Origin: Acidobacteriota bacterium
Lineage (GTDB): Bacteria; Acidobacteriota; Vicinamibacteria; Vicinamibacterales; JAKQTR01
Length of the DNA: 7,964 nucleotides
NCBI GenBank assembly: GCA_026393735.1
Contig: JAPKZP010000513.1
Coordinates: 1 to 7,964 of the forward strand
Direction: 5' to 3'
The number at the start of each line of letters is the position of its first letter. Within the stretch, counting starts at the first letter, position 1. The translations under genes were made by a program, and so were the position numbers. Below the pieces are notes generated by a model. That model saw only the letters and a program-made list of their open reading frames with translations, searched no databases and was not told the origin of the DNA. Shown in pieces: positions 1 through 5,747 of the stretch.

Positions 1-33
1 ACGGAGTGCGGCTCCCGTCAGCCCGTACGTGCG

Positions 34-58
34 ACGGGCCGCGCCAGGCGCGGCCCGT
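34..58 (-). terminator. Hairpin after the pilin-like gene
   Basis: A perfect 12-bp inverted repeat (arms 34-45 and 47-58, one base between them) lies about 30 bases past the stop of the pilin-like gene on the minus strand. In RNA the innermost pairs would open to give a 3 to 5 base loop. No T-run follows on either strand, so an intrinsic terminator is likely but not certain; a GC-only hairpin of this kind could also protect the 3' end. Nothing coding is recognised in bases 1-87. Confidence 0.5.
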
Positions 59-87
59 GCCATCCCGCAGCCGTTGGAGGCCGGCTC

Positions 88-615
88 TTACTGGATCGCC
101 GTGGCGCCGGCCGGCGCGCTGGTGTCGGTCATCGCCAGCGCAGTCAACTGGGTGGCCGCGTAGATCGTCTGGTTCGAATTGGTGCCGAACGCCTTGACGC
201 CGCCGCCCGGGAGGGGCGTGGCCGTGGGGAAGTAGCTCTGGACGACGGCGCCGGCCGCCAGGCCGTTGCAGGACGCGGGCGCATCCGCGGCCACGCCGGC
301 CGAACTGCCCATCGTGACGGTGTAACTGGTCTTGACGACGGTGTTGCCGGTGCTGAGTTCGGCGCCGATGAACGCCGTGCCGCCCGCCGCGGGCGTGCCC
401 AGGTTCGACAGGCTCGGCGAGAAGAACCCGTTGCCGCAGCTCGCGGCGTACAGCGACTGCGCCCCGTTGATGGCGCGCATCGATCCGACGGCCGACACTT
501 CGTTCCCCGCCTGGCGTGCGCGCATCATGCCCGGCACGGCGACGGCCGCGATGACGCCGATGATGGCCACGACGATCAGCAGTTCGATGAGGGTGAACCC
601 TCGATTGCTCCGCAT
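88..615 (-). CDS. Type IV pilin-like / type II secretion pseudopilin (GFTLIE prepilin)
   Basis: A 175-residue prepilin. The leader MRSNRG is short and positive and ends in the Gly after which prepilin peptidase cuts; the mature protein starts FTLIELLIVVAIIG with Glu at position 5, then a hydrophobic N-terminal helix to about residue 30. The rest is a Ser/Thr/Ala/Gly-rich globular domain with two cysteines, C60 and C116, that could form a disulfide, and a late FGTNSNQTIY segment of the kind seen in bacterial pseudopilins. The ATG at 615 is chosen because GGGGAG lies 7 bases upstream and the leader is then canonical; the open frame continues upstream to 741 but that part reads as untranslated leader. 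The gene stands alone, with a promoter-like site at 688-716 and a hairpin behind it. The family is clear; whether it builds a pilus or a secretion pseudopilus cannot be told without neighbouring pil or gsp genes. Confidence 0.9.
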   Translation of the reverse strand: MRSNRGFTLIELLIVVAIIGVIAAVAVPGMMRARQAGNEVSAVGSMRAINGAQSLYAASCGNGFFSPSLSNLGTPAAGGTAFIGAELSTGNTVVKTSYTVTMGSSAGVAADAPASCNGLAAGAVVQSYFPTATPLPGGGVKAFGTNSNQTIYAATQLTALAMTDTSAPAGATAIQ

Positions 616-622
616 GGTGGTG

Positions 623-628
623 CTCCCC
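623..628 (-). promoter_or_regulatory. Ribosome-binding site deciding the pilin start
   Basis: GGGGAG, 7 bases before the ATG at 615. It supports the short prepilin form over the longer open frame beginning at 741. Confidence 0.7.
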
Positions 629-687
629 GACGCCGGCCCCCGCCCGATCTGTCCTGTTGCACGCCGGTGTTGCGGGGACCTCTTTTG

Positions 688-716
688 AAGATGCCCCTCC
701 GACGTGGGTTTGTCAA
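688..716 (-). promoter_or_regulatory. Sigma-70-like promoter of the pilin-like gene
   Basis: The minus strand carries a perfect TTGACA (716-711), a 17-base spacer, and CATCTT (693-688), which matches TATAAT at only three positions. Transcription would start near 681 and leave a leader of about 65 bases before the ATG at 615. The -35 is convincing, the -10 weak, so an activator may be needed. I looked for a sigma-54 GG-N10-GC element, common before pilin genes, and saw none. Confidence 0.5.
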
Positions 717-745
717 GGCCGTCACGACCGCGTGCCGGCACGGCC
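717..745 (-). terminator. Possible terminator hairpin after the permease
   Basis: Four bases after the permease stop the minus strand can fold through arms 717-722 and 740-745 (GGCCGT/ACGGCC), with an inner 3-bp extension (723-725 with 732-734) and a bulge. A 12-bp palindrome, CGTGCCGGCACG, lies inside it at 731-742. No T-run follows; the hairpin directly abuts the -35 of the pilin promoter, so it would insulate the two transcription units. Confidence 0.35.
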
Positions 746-748
746 GCG

Positions 749-2290
749 TCAGGCCCCGGCGTTCGACTGCTGGCGCAACCTGCTGTGCCGCACGCCGTAG
801 AGGAAGTAGATCACCAGGCCGATCGCCAGCCAGACAGCGAATCGGACCCAGGTGACCCAGGGCAGCTGGAGCATCAGGTAGCCGCACATCAGCGCCGCGA
901 AGAGCGGCACCCACGGCACGAACGGTGTCCGGAACGGCCGGAACCGGTCCGGGTTCGTCCGGCGCAGGATCACGATGCCGACGGCGACCAGGATGAACGC
1001 GAACAGCGTCCCGATGTTGGTCAGCTCCACGACCTCGTTGATGTTCAGGAAGGTGGCGAACGTCGCCACGGCGGCGCCTGTCAGCATCGTCGTCACGTGG
1101 GGCGTGCGGTGCTTCGGGTGCACCTTCGCGGCCCACGGCGGGAGCAGGCCGTCGCGGGCCATCGAGAAGAAGATGCGCGGCTGGCCGAGCTGAAAGACAA
1201 CGAGCACCGACGTCGTGGCGAACACGGCGCCGAGCGAAATGATGCCGGCGGCCCAGTGCATCCCGAGTACCGAGAACGCGGTGGCGAGCGGCTCGGCCGT
1301 GCCGAGCTGCTCCCACTTCAGCAGGCCGGTCAGGACGAACGCCACGAGGATGTAGATGATCGTGCAGATGACGAGGCTCGCCATCATGGCAATCGGCATG
1401 TCGCGCTGCGGATTGCGCGTTTCCTCGGCAGCGGTCGACACCGCGTCGAAGCCGATATAGGCGAAGAAGATGATCGCGGCGGCGCTCGAGATGCCGCGGA
1501 AGCCGTTCGGCGCGAAGGGTGTCCAGTTCTCTGGCTTCACGTAGAACGCGCCGACGATGATGAAGAACGCGATGATGGCCAGCTTGAGGCCGACCATCGC
1601 GGAGTTGAGCCAGGCGCTCTCGCGGATGCCGCGCACCAGCACCCAGGTGATGAACGCCACGATCAGGAACGCGGGCAGGTCGAGGATGATCGGCACGCCG
1701 CCGAGGCGCGGCGCGCTGTTGAAGGCGTCGGCGGCCTGGCGCACCACCGCGCTCAGGCCGCCCGCATCGCCGCCGGCCGCCACCGTCGCAGCCAGTTCGC
1801 GCGCGCCCTGCGCCGCCGTGCGGAAGTCCGTGCCCAGCCACTCCGGCCAGTTCACGCCGAGGCCGCGCAGCAGTTCCTGGAAGTAGCCCGACCACGACAC
1901 GGCCACCGCCACGTTGCCGATCGCGTACTCGAGAATCAGATCCCAGCCGATGATCCACGCGATGAGTTCGCCCAGCGTGGCGTACGCGTAGGTGTACGCC
2001 GATCCGGACACGGGGACCATCGCGGCGAACTCGGCGTAGCACAGGGCGGCGAACCCGCACGCGATGGCCGTCAGCACGAAGGACACGGCCACCGCCGGCC
2101 CCGCGCCGAGGTGCTGTGGGCCGCCCGCCGCCGCGGAGCCCACCGATGAGAAGATGCCCGCGCCGATGATGGCCCCGATGCCGAGCGCCGTCAACTGCAC
2201 CGGCCCGAGCGTGCGTTTCAGCTGTTGTGTCGGATCCTGGGTGTCGGAGACCAGGCGGTCCAGCGACTTGACGGCGAAGAGCTGCTTCAT
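749..2290 (-). CDS. APC-superfamily amino acid permease (cationic amino acid transporter type)
   Basis: A 513-residue membrane transporter, the usual length for bacterial CAT-type permeases (YfnA/YhdG-like), which import amino acids with protons or by exchange. TM1 carries the family signature GIGAIIGAGIF (37-47), with the unwound GAG region that binds the substrate backbone. TM2-TM3 carries CYAEFAAMVPVSGSAYTYAY (84-103) and GWDLILEYAIG (115-125); TM6 carries FFAYIGFDAVSTAAEE (275-290) followed by the cytoplasmic RNPQRDMP loop. About twelve to fourteen hydrophobic segments are visible. Residues 155-190 form an Ala-rich loop between TM3 and TM4. The ATG at 2290 has GGAG 7 bases upstream and overlaps the stop of the propeller gene as ATGA, so translation is probably coupled to it. 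It is the last gene of a three-gene operon. The transport family is certain; the substrate (Arg, Lys or a neutral amino acid) cannot be fixed from sequence. Confidence 0.93.
   Translation of the reverse strand: MKQLFAVKSLDRLVSDTQDPTQQLKRTLGPVQLTALGIGAIIGAGIFSSVGSAAAGGPQHLGAGPAVAVSFVLTAIACGFAALCYAEFAAMVPVSGSAYTYAYATLGELIAWIIGWDLILEYAIGNVAVAVSWSGYFQELLRGLGVNWPEWLGTDFRTAAQGARELAATVAAGGDAGGLSAVVRQAADAFNSAPRLGGVPIILDLPAFLIVAFITWVLVRGIRESAWLNSAMVGLKLAIIAFFIIVGAFYVKPENWTPFAPNGFRGISSAAAIIFFAYIGFDAVSTAAEETRNPQRDMPIAMMASLVICTIIYILVAFVLTGLLKWEQLGTAEPLATAFSVLGMHWAAGIISLGAVFATTSVLVVFQLGQPRIFFSMARDGLLPPWAAKVHPKHRTPHVTTMLTGAAVATFATFLNINEVVELTNIGTLFAFILVAVGIVILRRTNPDRFRPFRTPFVPWVPLFAALMCGYLMLQLPWVTWVRFAVWLAIGLVIYFLYGVRHSRLRQQSNAGA
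2287..2290 (-). promoter_or_regulatory. ATGA stop/start overlap, translational coupling
   Basis: The permease ATG (2290-2288) and the propeller TGA (2289-2287) share bases in an ATGA arrangement, with GGAG of the permease inside the end of the upstream gene. Ribosomes ending the propeller protein can restart on the permease, which implies linked dosage of the two products. Confidence 0.75.
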
Positions 2291-3306
2291 CGGAATCTCC
2301 AGGGCTTCACCCCGACATCGAGGCGGTAGACCGAATCGCTCGACGCGACCACCAGGCCGCCCCGCGGGTCGAACGCGACACCGACGAGCGATGACGCCGA
2401 CAGCACGAGTTCCCGCCGCTGACCCGGGCGCACGCGGAACAGGCCTGCGCCTCCGGCCAGGGCGTCCACGACGTAAAGCGTCCCGTCCGCGTCGACGGCC
2501 ATGCCTTGCGGCCGGCCGAACTCCGACGACACGACCGTCACGTCGCCCTGGCGATCGATGCGATACACGTAGTCGCACGGGGCAAAGGTCGGGCCCGTCA
2601 CGTACAACAGATCGTCGGCGCCGATGGCGAGGTGGAAGGCCGCCATGCTGGGCGGGAGCGACGCAAACGGGATCACGTGCGTCGTCGGCCCGACGCGGAA
2701 GACCGTGCCGCTGCGATCGCCGACGAACATGGTGCCGTCTGACGCGAACGCGATCCCGCACGCCACGCCGAGTTCGCGCGCGACGGCGTCCACGGTGCGG
2801 TCGGGCTTGACCCTGTACACCACGCCATCGAACCGGCTCGTCACGTGCAGCGTGCGGGCGGCGTCGAACGCCATTGACGTCGCGTTCACGATGTCCGTCA
2901 GGAACGGCTCTTTCACCCCGTCCGGCGACACCCGGAACACCGACACGGGCACCTGCTGCCCGCGGGTGCCGCTGAACGTCACGAACAGCCAGCCATCATC
3001 ACCGAACACCGGGTTGTCCACCTGGTGGATGCCCGTCGCGAGCGGCGTCCCGACGTGGAGATCCACGTGACCGTCTACGCCGTCGACGGTCACCGCCTGG
3101 CGCCCGCCCGGCGCGTCGGCTGGAACGATCACCGCGATCCGCGCCGGACCCGCCATCACGACCTGCGCCTCGACGCCGCCCACACGCACGACCGGCAGGC
3201 GCGGATCCGCCGAGGGCAGCGAGGCGCCGCGCAGCAGGACGCGCGCGCCGACGAGCGCCCACGCGGGTTCCACTGCAAGGAGGCGAGCCGAAGGAGGATG
3301 AGTCAC
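2287..3306 (-). CDS. IPT/TIG domain plus NHL/SMP-30-like beta-propeller protein
   Basis: About 339 residues from a GTG at 3306. Residues 8-85 look like an Ig-like IPT/TIG domain (VEPAWALVGARVLLRGASL, then VRVGGVEAQVV and VIVPADAPGGRQAVTVDG). Residues 95-330 form a beta-propeller with repeated blades such as GIAFASDGTMFVGDRSGTVFRV, PQGMAVDADGTLYVVDALAG and GVAFDPRGGLVVASSDSVYRL, as in NHL-repeat and SMP-30/gluconolactonase-like proteins. No signal peptide or transmembrane segment follows the chosen start, which is unusual for an IPT-bearing protein. The GTG is chosen because it begins 23 bases past the HNH stop and just before the domain; no Shine-Dalgarno is seen, and an upstream start inside the HNH gene is possible. 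The 3' end overlaps the permease start. Enzymatic function is not assigned: the acidic metal ligands of true gluconolactonases are not obvious here. Confidence 0.8.
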   Translation of the reverse strand: MTHPPSARLLAVEPAWALVGARVLLRGASLPSADPRLPVVRVGGVEAQVVMAGPARIAVIVPADAPGGRQAVTVDGVDGHVDLHVGTPLATGIHQVDNPVFGDDGWLFVTFSGTRGQQVPVSVFRVSPDGVKEPFLTDIVNATSMAFDAARTLHVTSRFDGVVYRVKPDRTVDAVARELGVACGIAFASDGTMFVGDRSGTVFRVGPTTHVIPFASLPPSMAAFHLAIGADDLLYVTGPTFAPCDYVYRIDRQGDVTVVSSEFGRPQGMAVDADGTLYVVDALAGGAGLFRVRPGQRRELVLSASSLVGVAFDPRGGLVVASSDSVYRLDVGVKPWRFR

Positions 3307-3329
3307 AGGTGGGTGGACGAGCGTGGCAG

Positions 3330-3863
3330 CTACTCGTCGTCGAGTTCGACGTTCCAGTAGAGGTAATCGCGCCAGCTCTCGGGTGCGTGCCGCAGGCCGA
3401 TCGTGATCCGGAGCGCCGGGGCCGACTCGGGCCGCTTCGGCGAACGGACCAGGTGCATGCCGGCCTCGACCGGCGTGCGCCCGCCCTTCTTCCGGTTGCA
3501 CTTCACGCAGCAGGTGACGATGTTCTCCCAGTCCTTGCGGCCGCCGTGGGCGACCGGCACCACGTGATCGAACGTGAGCTCGCTCGTCGGCATCGAGTGC
3601 CCGCAGTACTGGCACGTGTGCTCGTCGCGCGCGTAGATGTTCGCCCGCGAGAACGGCACGTAGTCGAACCGCTGCCTGATGCGCACGTAGCGCAGCAGGC
3701 GGATCACCGAGGGCAGCCTGAACGAAATGGAGACGCTGCGGACTTCCCGATCGTAGACCGAGATGACCTCAACCTTGCCCTGGCACAGGAGGGTAATGGC
3801 CTTCCGCCAGTGGACGACCTTGAGCGGCTCGAAGGACGCGTTGAGGAGGAGCGTCTGCTCCAT
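3330..3863 (-). CDS. HNH endonuclease, zinc-ribbon CxxC type
   Basis: A 177-residue protein. The N-terminal part (MEQTLLLNASFEPLKVVHWRKA) is the opening typical of a widespread family of short bacterial HNH proteins. The nuclease core follows: CQYC (84-87), FDHVVP with D99-H100 as the catalytic HN-type step, N114, and CVKC plus N123 (119-123). The two CxxC pairs would hold a structural zinc; the His/Asn residues bind the catalytic metal. The C-terminal region (140-177) is charged. The ATG at 3863 is preferred because it matches the family start; ATG at 3872 and TTG at 3899 are in frame but fall inside a promoter-like element. No Shine-Dalgarno is present. Stop TAG at 3332-3330 is 23 bases before the propeller gene. 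In this family the biological role is generally unknown; a plain host nuclease or a defence-related one are both possible. Confidence 0.88.
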   Translation of the reverse strand: MEQTLLLNASFEPLKVVHWRKAITLLCQGKVEVISVYDREVRSVSISFRLPSVIRLLRYVRIRQRFDYVPFSRANIYARDEHTCQYCGHSMPTSELTFDHVVPVAHGGRKDWENIVTCCVKCNRKKGGRTPVEAGMHLVRSPKRPESAPALRITIGLRHAPESWRDYLYWNVELDDE

Positions 3864-3865
3864 GC

Positions 3866-3880
3866 CGGTCATTTTGACCG
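3866..3880 (-). promoter_or_regulatory. Perfect palindrome over the HNH promoter -10, candidate operator
   Basis: CGGTCA-TTT-TGACCG, 6-bp arms about a 3-base centre, overlaps the proposed -10 and ends 2 bases before the ATG at 3863. Its placement is where a repressor would block initiation. No regulator gene lies nearby, so the ligand protein is unknown. Confidence 0.4.
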
Positions 3881-3899
3881 AGCCATCACGCGGCGTCAA
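3871..3899 (-). promoter_or_regulatory. Promoter of the HNH-propeller-permease operon, probably leaderless
   Basis: On the minus strand TTGACG (3899-3894) is followed by exactly 17 bases and CAAAAT (3876-3871), matching the consensus at 5 of 6 and 4 of 6 positions. Transcription would begin near 3864, next to the ATG at 3863, so the mRNA would have little or no leader. This agrees with the missing Shine-Dalgarno. It sits just after the terminator-like hairpin of the upstream operon. Confidence 0.5.
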
Positions 3900-3940
3900 G
3901 CCGACGCCGGGATGAAACGCGCGCGCGTCCCGGCGTCGGC
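3900..3940 (-). terminator. Strong hairpin ending the redox operon
   Basis: A perfect 13-bp GC-rich inverted repeat (arms 3900-3912 and 3928-3940, 15-base loop rich in CG) begins 4 bases past the Rieske stop. Only TTG follows in the minus direction, not a T-run, so termination may be imperfect or Rho-assisted. It separates two operons in the same direction; the next -35 starts at its last base. Confidence 0.6.
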
Positions 3941-3944
3941 AGAT

Positions 3945-4460
3945 CTAGGCCGGGACTGCCGCGCCGTCCCACGCGGCCTTCTGCTGATCCGACTGGATGA
4001 GCCGCGACACGTCGACGACGAGCGTGCTGCCGTTCTTCTTCACGGGGAACCGATCCATGTTGCGCGTGGCGCGGCCCGACGTGTAGACGCCGGCAGGCGT
4101 GTACTGCGAGTCGTGCCGGCTGCACTCGAATCGGCCGAGGGCGGCCTTCCAGCGCACGGCCGCGTTCTCGTGCGGGCACGACAGGTTGAACGCGAACACC
4201 TGCCCCTGGTTGCGCACCACGATGACGCCGTTGTCGCGATCGATCGTCGCGCCGTCGGCGGCGGGGATCGGATAGGTCAGTTCGTTGCCGGACGCCTCGA
4301 GCGGCCGGCCGAACGCGATCGGCAGGGCGCCGGCGGAGCGGGCCGTGGCGCCGAGGCCGGCCACCGCGCCGGCCACGAGGGCCGCCGCGTGCTTCAGGAA
4401 ATCACGCCGGTCGTCCCGGCCGACGCACGCGCACCCGCGCGCAGATTCGCAATCACGCAT
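3945..4460 (-). CDS. Tat-signal Rieske [2Fe-2S] protein
   Basis: A 171-residue protein. The N-terminus has a twin-arginine motif, DDRRDFLKHAA (R18-R19), then a hydrophobic stretch (24-38) and an AGA site near residue 45, so it is probably folded with its cluster and exported by Tat, cleaved or kept as an anchor. The Rieske boxes are C95-P-H97 and C113-S-R-H116, with 15 residues between them, the usual CxH...CxxH ligand pattern. After box 2, S118 and Y120 sit where high-potential Rieske proteins have the Ser and Tyr that hydrogen-bond the cluster; the two disulfide cysteines of bc1-type proteins are absent (A100, R115). Three cysteines (4, 10, 12) precede the RR motif, which is odd. The ATG at 4460 has AGGGAG 9 bases upstream; GTG at 4478 is the alternative. 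The spacing to the upstream membrane gene is 18 bases. It likely passes electrons in the periplasm; partner and substrate are unknown. Confidence 0.88.
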   Translation of the reverse strand: MRDCESARGCACVGRDDRRDFLKHAAALVAGAVAGLGATARSAGALPIAFGRPLEASGNELTYPIPAADGATIDRDNGVIVVRNQGQVFAFNLSCPHENAAVRWKAALGRFECSRHDSQYTPAGVYTSGRATRNMDRFPVKKNGSTLVVDVSRLIQSDQQKAAWDGAAVPA

Positions 4461-4469
4461 CGCAGCGAT

Positions 4470-4475
4470 CTCCCT
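4470..4475 (-). promoter_or_regulatory. Ribosome-binding site deciding the Rieske start
   Basis: AGGGAG lies 3 bases after the stop of the upstream membrane gene and 9 bases before the ATG at 4460. It favours that ATG over the GTG at 4478, which has no such site and would sit directly after the TGA. Confidence 0.6.
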
Positions 4476-4478
4476 CAC

Positions 4479-4967
4479 TCAACTGCTGGCCATGACCGTG
4501 CTGGCCAGCACGATGGCGAACCACAAACCAAGACTGATGATGGAGGTGGCCTTCAACTGCGCCCACGCCGCGGCGGGCGTGACGGAGGCCAGACGCTCGG
4601 CACGCTGCATCACCAACGCGTTCGCGAGGAGCAGGCCGACGAGGCTCATCTTGATCCAGAAGGACCGCATCTCCCAGAAGTTGTCGAGATCCGACACGAG
4701 CATCAGGGCGCCCGACACGGCCAGCATGACGATCCCGGCGACCGCGATCGCGTGCACGCTTCCGAGGAACGCGAGATGGTCGGCGCGCACGGGGCCGGCC
4801 TCGCCGGCGGCTTTCAGCGTTTCGCGGTCGGCGGCCACCGCGGCGCCGCCGCCCAGCAGGAGTCCGGACAGGTGGACGAACATGATGCCCGTCGCGACCG
4901 TCTTGTGGGTGCCGTAGAAGCGCGCCCACCCTTCGGTCGCGTGGGTCAGGAATTCAGGTGCGGGCAT
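4479..4967 (-). CDS. Four-helix integral membrane protein of the redox cluster
   Basis: A 162-residue protein without a signal peptide and with four hydrophobic helices at about 22-46, 65-92, 102-120 and 138-160. Histidines lie at or in the first two helices: H21 and H32 (FVHLSGLLLGG) in TM1, H64 and H72 (SVHAIAVAG) in TM2. The block SFWIKMSLVGLLLANAL at TM3, after an SGALMLVSD turn, resembles the theme of small membrane families such as DUF2214/DUF6644 and CopD, which I recall but cannot confirm here. Helix histidines make haem or metal binding conceivable. The ATG at 4967 has GGGAG 6 bases away, within the end of the upstream gene, whose stop is only 2 bases before this start; the downstream Rieske start is 18 bases past this stop. 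This order suggests the protein anchors or serves the Rieske subunit. Function is not established. Confidence 0.82.
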   Translation of the reverse strand: MPAPEFLTHATEGWARFYGTHKTVATGIMFVHLSGLLLGGGAAVAADRETLKAAGEAGPVRADHLAFLGSVHAIAVAGIVMLAVSGALMLVSDLDNFWEMRSFWIKMSLVGLLLANALVMQRAERLASVTPAAAWAQLKATSIISLGLWFAIVLASTVMASS

Positions 4968-4969
4968 CG

Positions 4970-5638
4970 TTATCTCCCGAAGAGCATCATCAGGTAGCCC
5001 ACCGTCGCGATGCCCATCGAGGTGAGGGCGACCGTCCGATGCGTGCTGCGCTGGCTCGTGTAGTTGTCGTAGGACCCTTCACTGTCGGGCGCCAGCGCGC
5101 CGGTCGCGACGAACCCGGCGTCGGCCGCCAGCATCAGGATGCCGTGAATCGTGCGCTTCGTCTTGTGACTCGGGTCCTTCCGGGCTTCCAGGAGATTCCA
5201 CACGCCGGTCACGGAGTTGATGCCGAACAGCACCCCCGTCGTCGCCGCGAGCCCGCCATGCAGGCCCTTCTTCGACTCATCGCCTGGGTGGTTGTAGAGA
5301 TCCTGGCCGATCACGTAATCCGCGATGAAGAGCGGCAGCGTGGCGAAACTGGCGATCTTGTGGATCTTCGCCCGCGTCTTGTATCCCTCGCTGTACTCGA
5401 ACGGCACGGGACGGCGTGGCGCGGCCGTCTGATCGTCCGTGTAGGACAGCGTCAGGCTGCGCGGCGCCGGCGCGGCCGGCATCGTCGCAAACGTCACCGC
5501 CCAGGGATTGGCCCGGCTCGTTTCCGCCGAACAGACCGCCATGACGGAACCCGCGGCGCCAGAATCCGCGAACGCGGCCGGAGCGGCAGCCAGGGCAATC
5601 AGCACTGCCAGTGTGAACCGCGTGATTCGAAACACCAT
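4970..5638 (-). CDS. Signal-peptide four-helix protein, possible cytochrome b561-like
   Basis: A 222-residue protein. Residues 1-24 are a Sec signal peptide (hydrophobic core TLAVLIALAAAPAAFA, likely cut before DS). Residues 25-85 are a periplasmic Ala/Pro/Thr-rich stretch with one cysteine (C36). Four hydrophobic helices follow at about 91-112, 126-148, 164-183 and 199-220. Each begins with a histidine: H93 (KIHKIASF), H127 (LHGGLAATTG), H165 (TIHGILMLAADAG) and H200 (STHRTVALTSMG). Spacings of 34, 38 and 35 residues resemble the four haem-ligand histidines of cytochrome b561 proteins. Because helices alternate in direction, H93/H165 would lie on one side and H127/H200 on the other, as needed for two stacked haems. 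The ATG at 5638 has a perfect AGGAGG 4 bases upstream. First gene of the redox cluster. Haem binding is inferred, not shown; a non-haem membrane protein is the alternative. Confidence 0.85.
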   Translation of the reverse strand: MVFRITRFTLAVLIALAAAPAAFADSGAAGSVMAVCSAETSRANPWAVTFATMPAAPAPRSLTLSYTDDQTAAPRRPVPFEYSEGYKTRAKIHKIASFATLPLFIADYVIGQDLYNHPGDESKKGLHGGLAATTGVLFGINSVTGVWNLLEARKDPSHKTKRTIHGILMLAADAGFVATGALAPDSEGSYDNYTSQRSTHRTVALTSMGIATVGYLMMLFGR

Positions 5639-5717
5639 AGTTCCTCCTGTTCTTCGAAAGGCAGGGTCGTGGCCCCGGGTGGCACGGCCGAGAGCGGCGA
5701 GGGGCAGGCTTGCTGCT

Positions 5718-5747
5718 CTTGTAGCACAGCCAGACCGCTCCCACGAA
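5718..5747 (-). promoter_or_regulatory. Weak candidate promoter of the redox operon
   Basis: The minus strand carries an extended -10, TGC-TACAAG (5726-5718), about 80 bases before the ATG at 5638. No good -35 accompanies it (TTCGTG at 5747-5742 at best). The spacer 5639-5809 between the divergent genes must hold the promoters of both, but no other element stands out on either strand. Confidence 0.25.

Noticed and set aside
616..741. N-terminal extension of the pilin-like protein to 741
   Set aside because: It would put 42 residues before a canonical six-residue prepilin leader and overlaps the promoter; the ribosome site supports the ATG at 615.
576..2060. A 494-codon minus-strand frame
   Set aside because: Frame-shifted shadow of the permease, Arg-rich without motifs.
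704..2149. A 481-codon plus-strand frame
   Set aside because: It is antisense to the permease, whose transmembrane and APC motifs are unambiguous; the antisense translation is charged low-complexity sequence.
2281..3330. Propeller protein as a true gluconolactonase (SMP-30)
   Set aside because: The blades are of general NHL/SMP-30 type, and I could not identify the metal-binding acidic residues, so no enzymatic name was given.
3864..3899. TTG start at 3899 for the HNH protein
   Set aside because: The TTG is the first half of the -35 hexamer, and the family starts at about MEQTLLLNAS.
3309..4997. A 562-codon open frame on the plus strand
   Set aside because: It runs antisense to the HNH, Rieske and four-helix genes, all with clear motifs. 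Long antisense frames are common in GC-rich DNA; the translation is Arg/His/Asp-rich with no domain.
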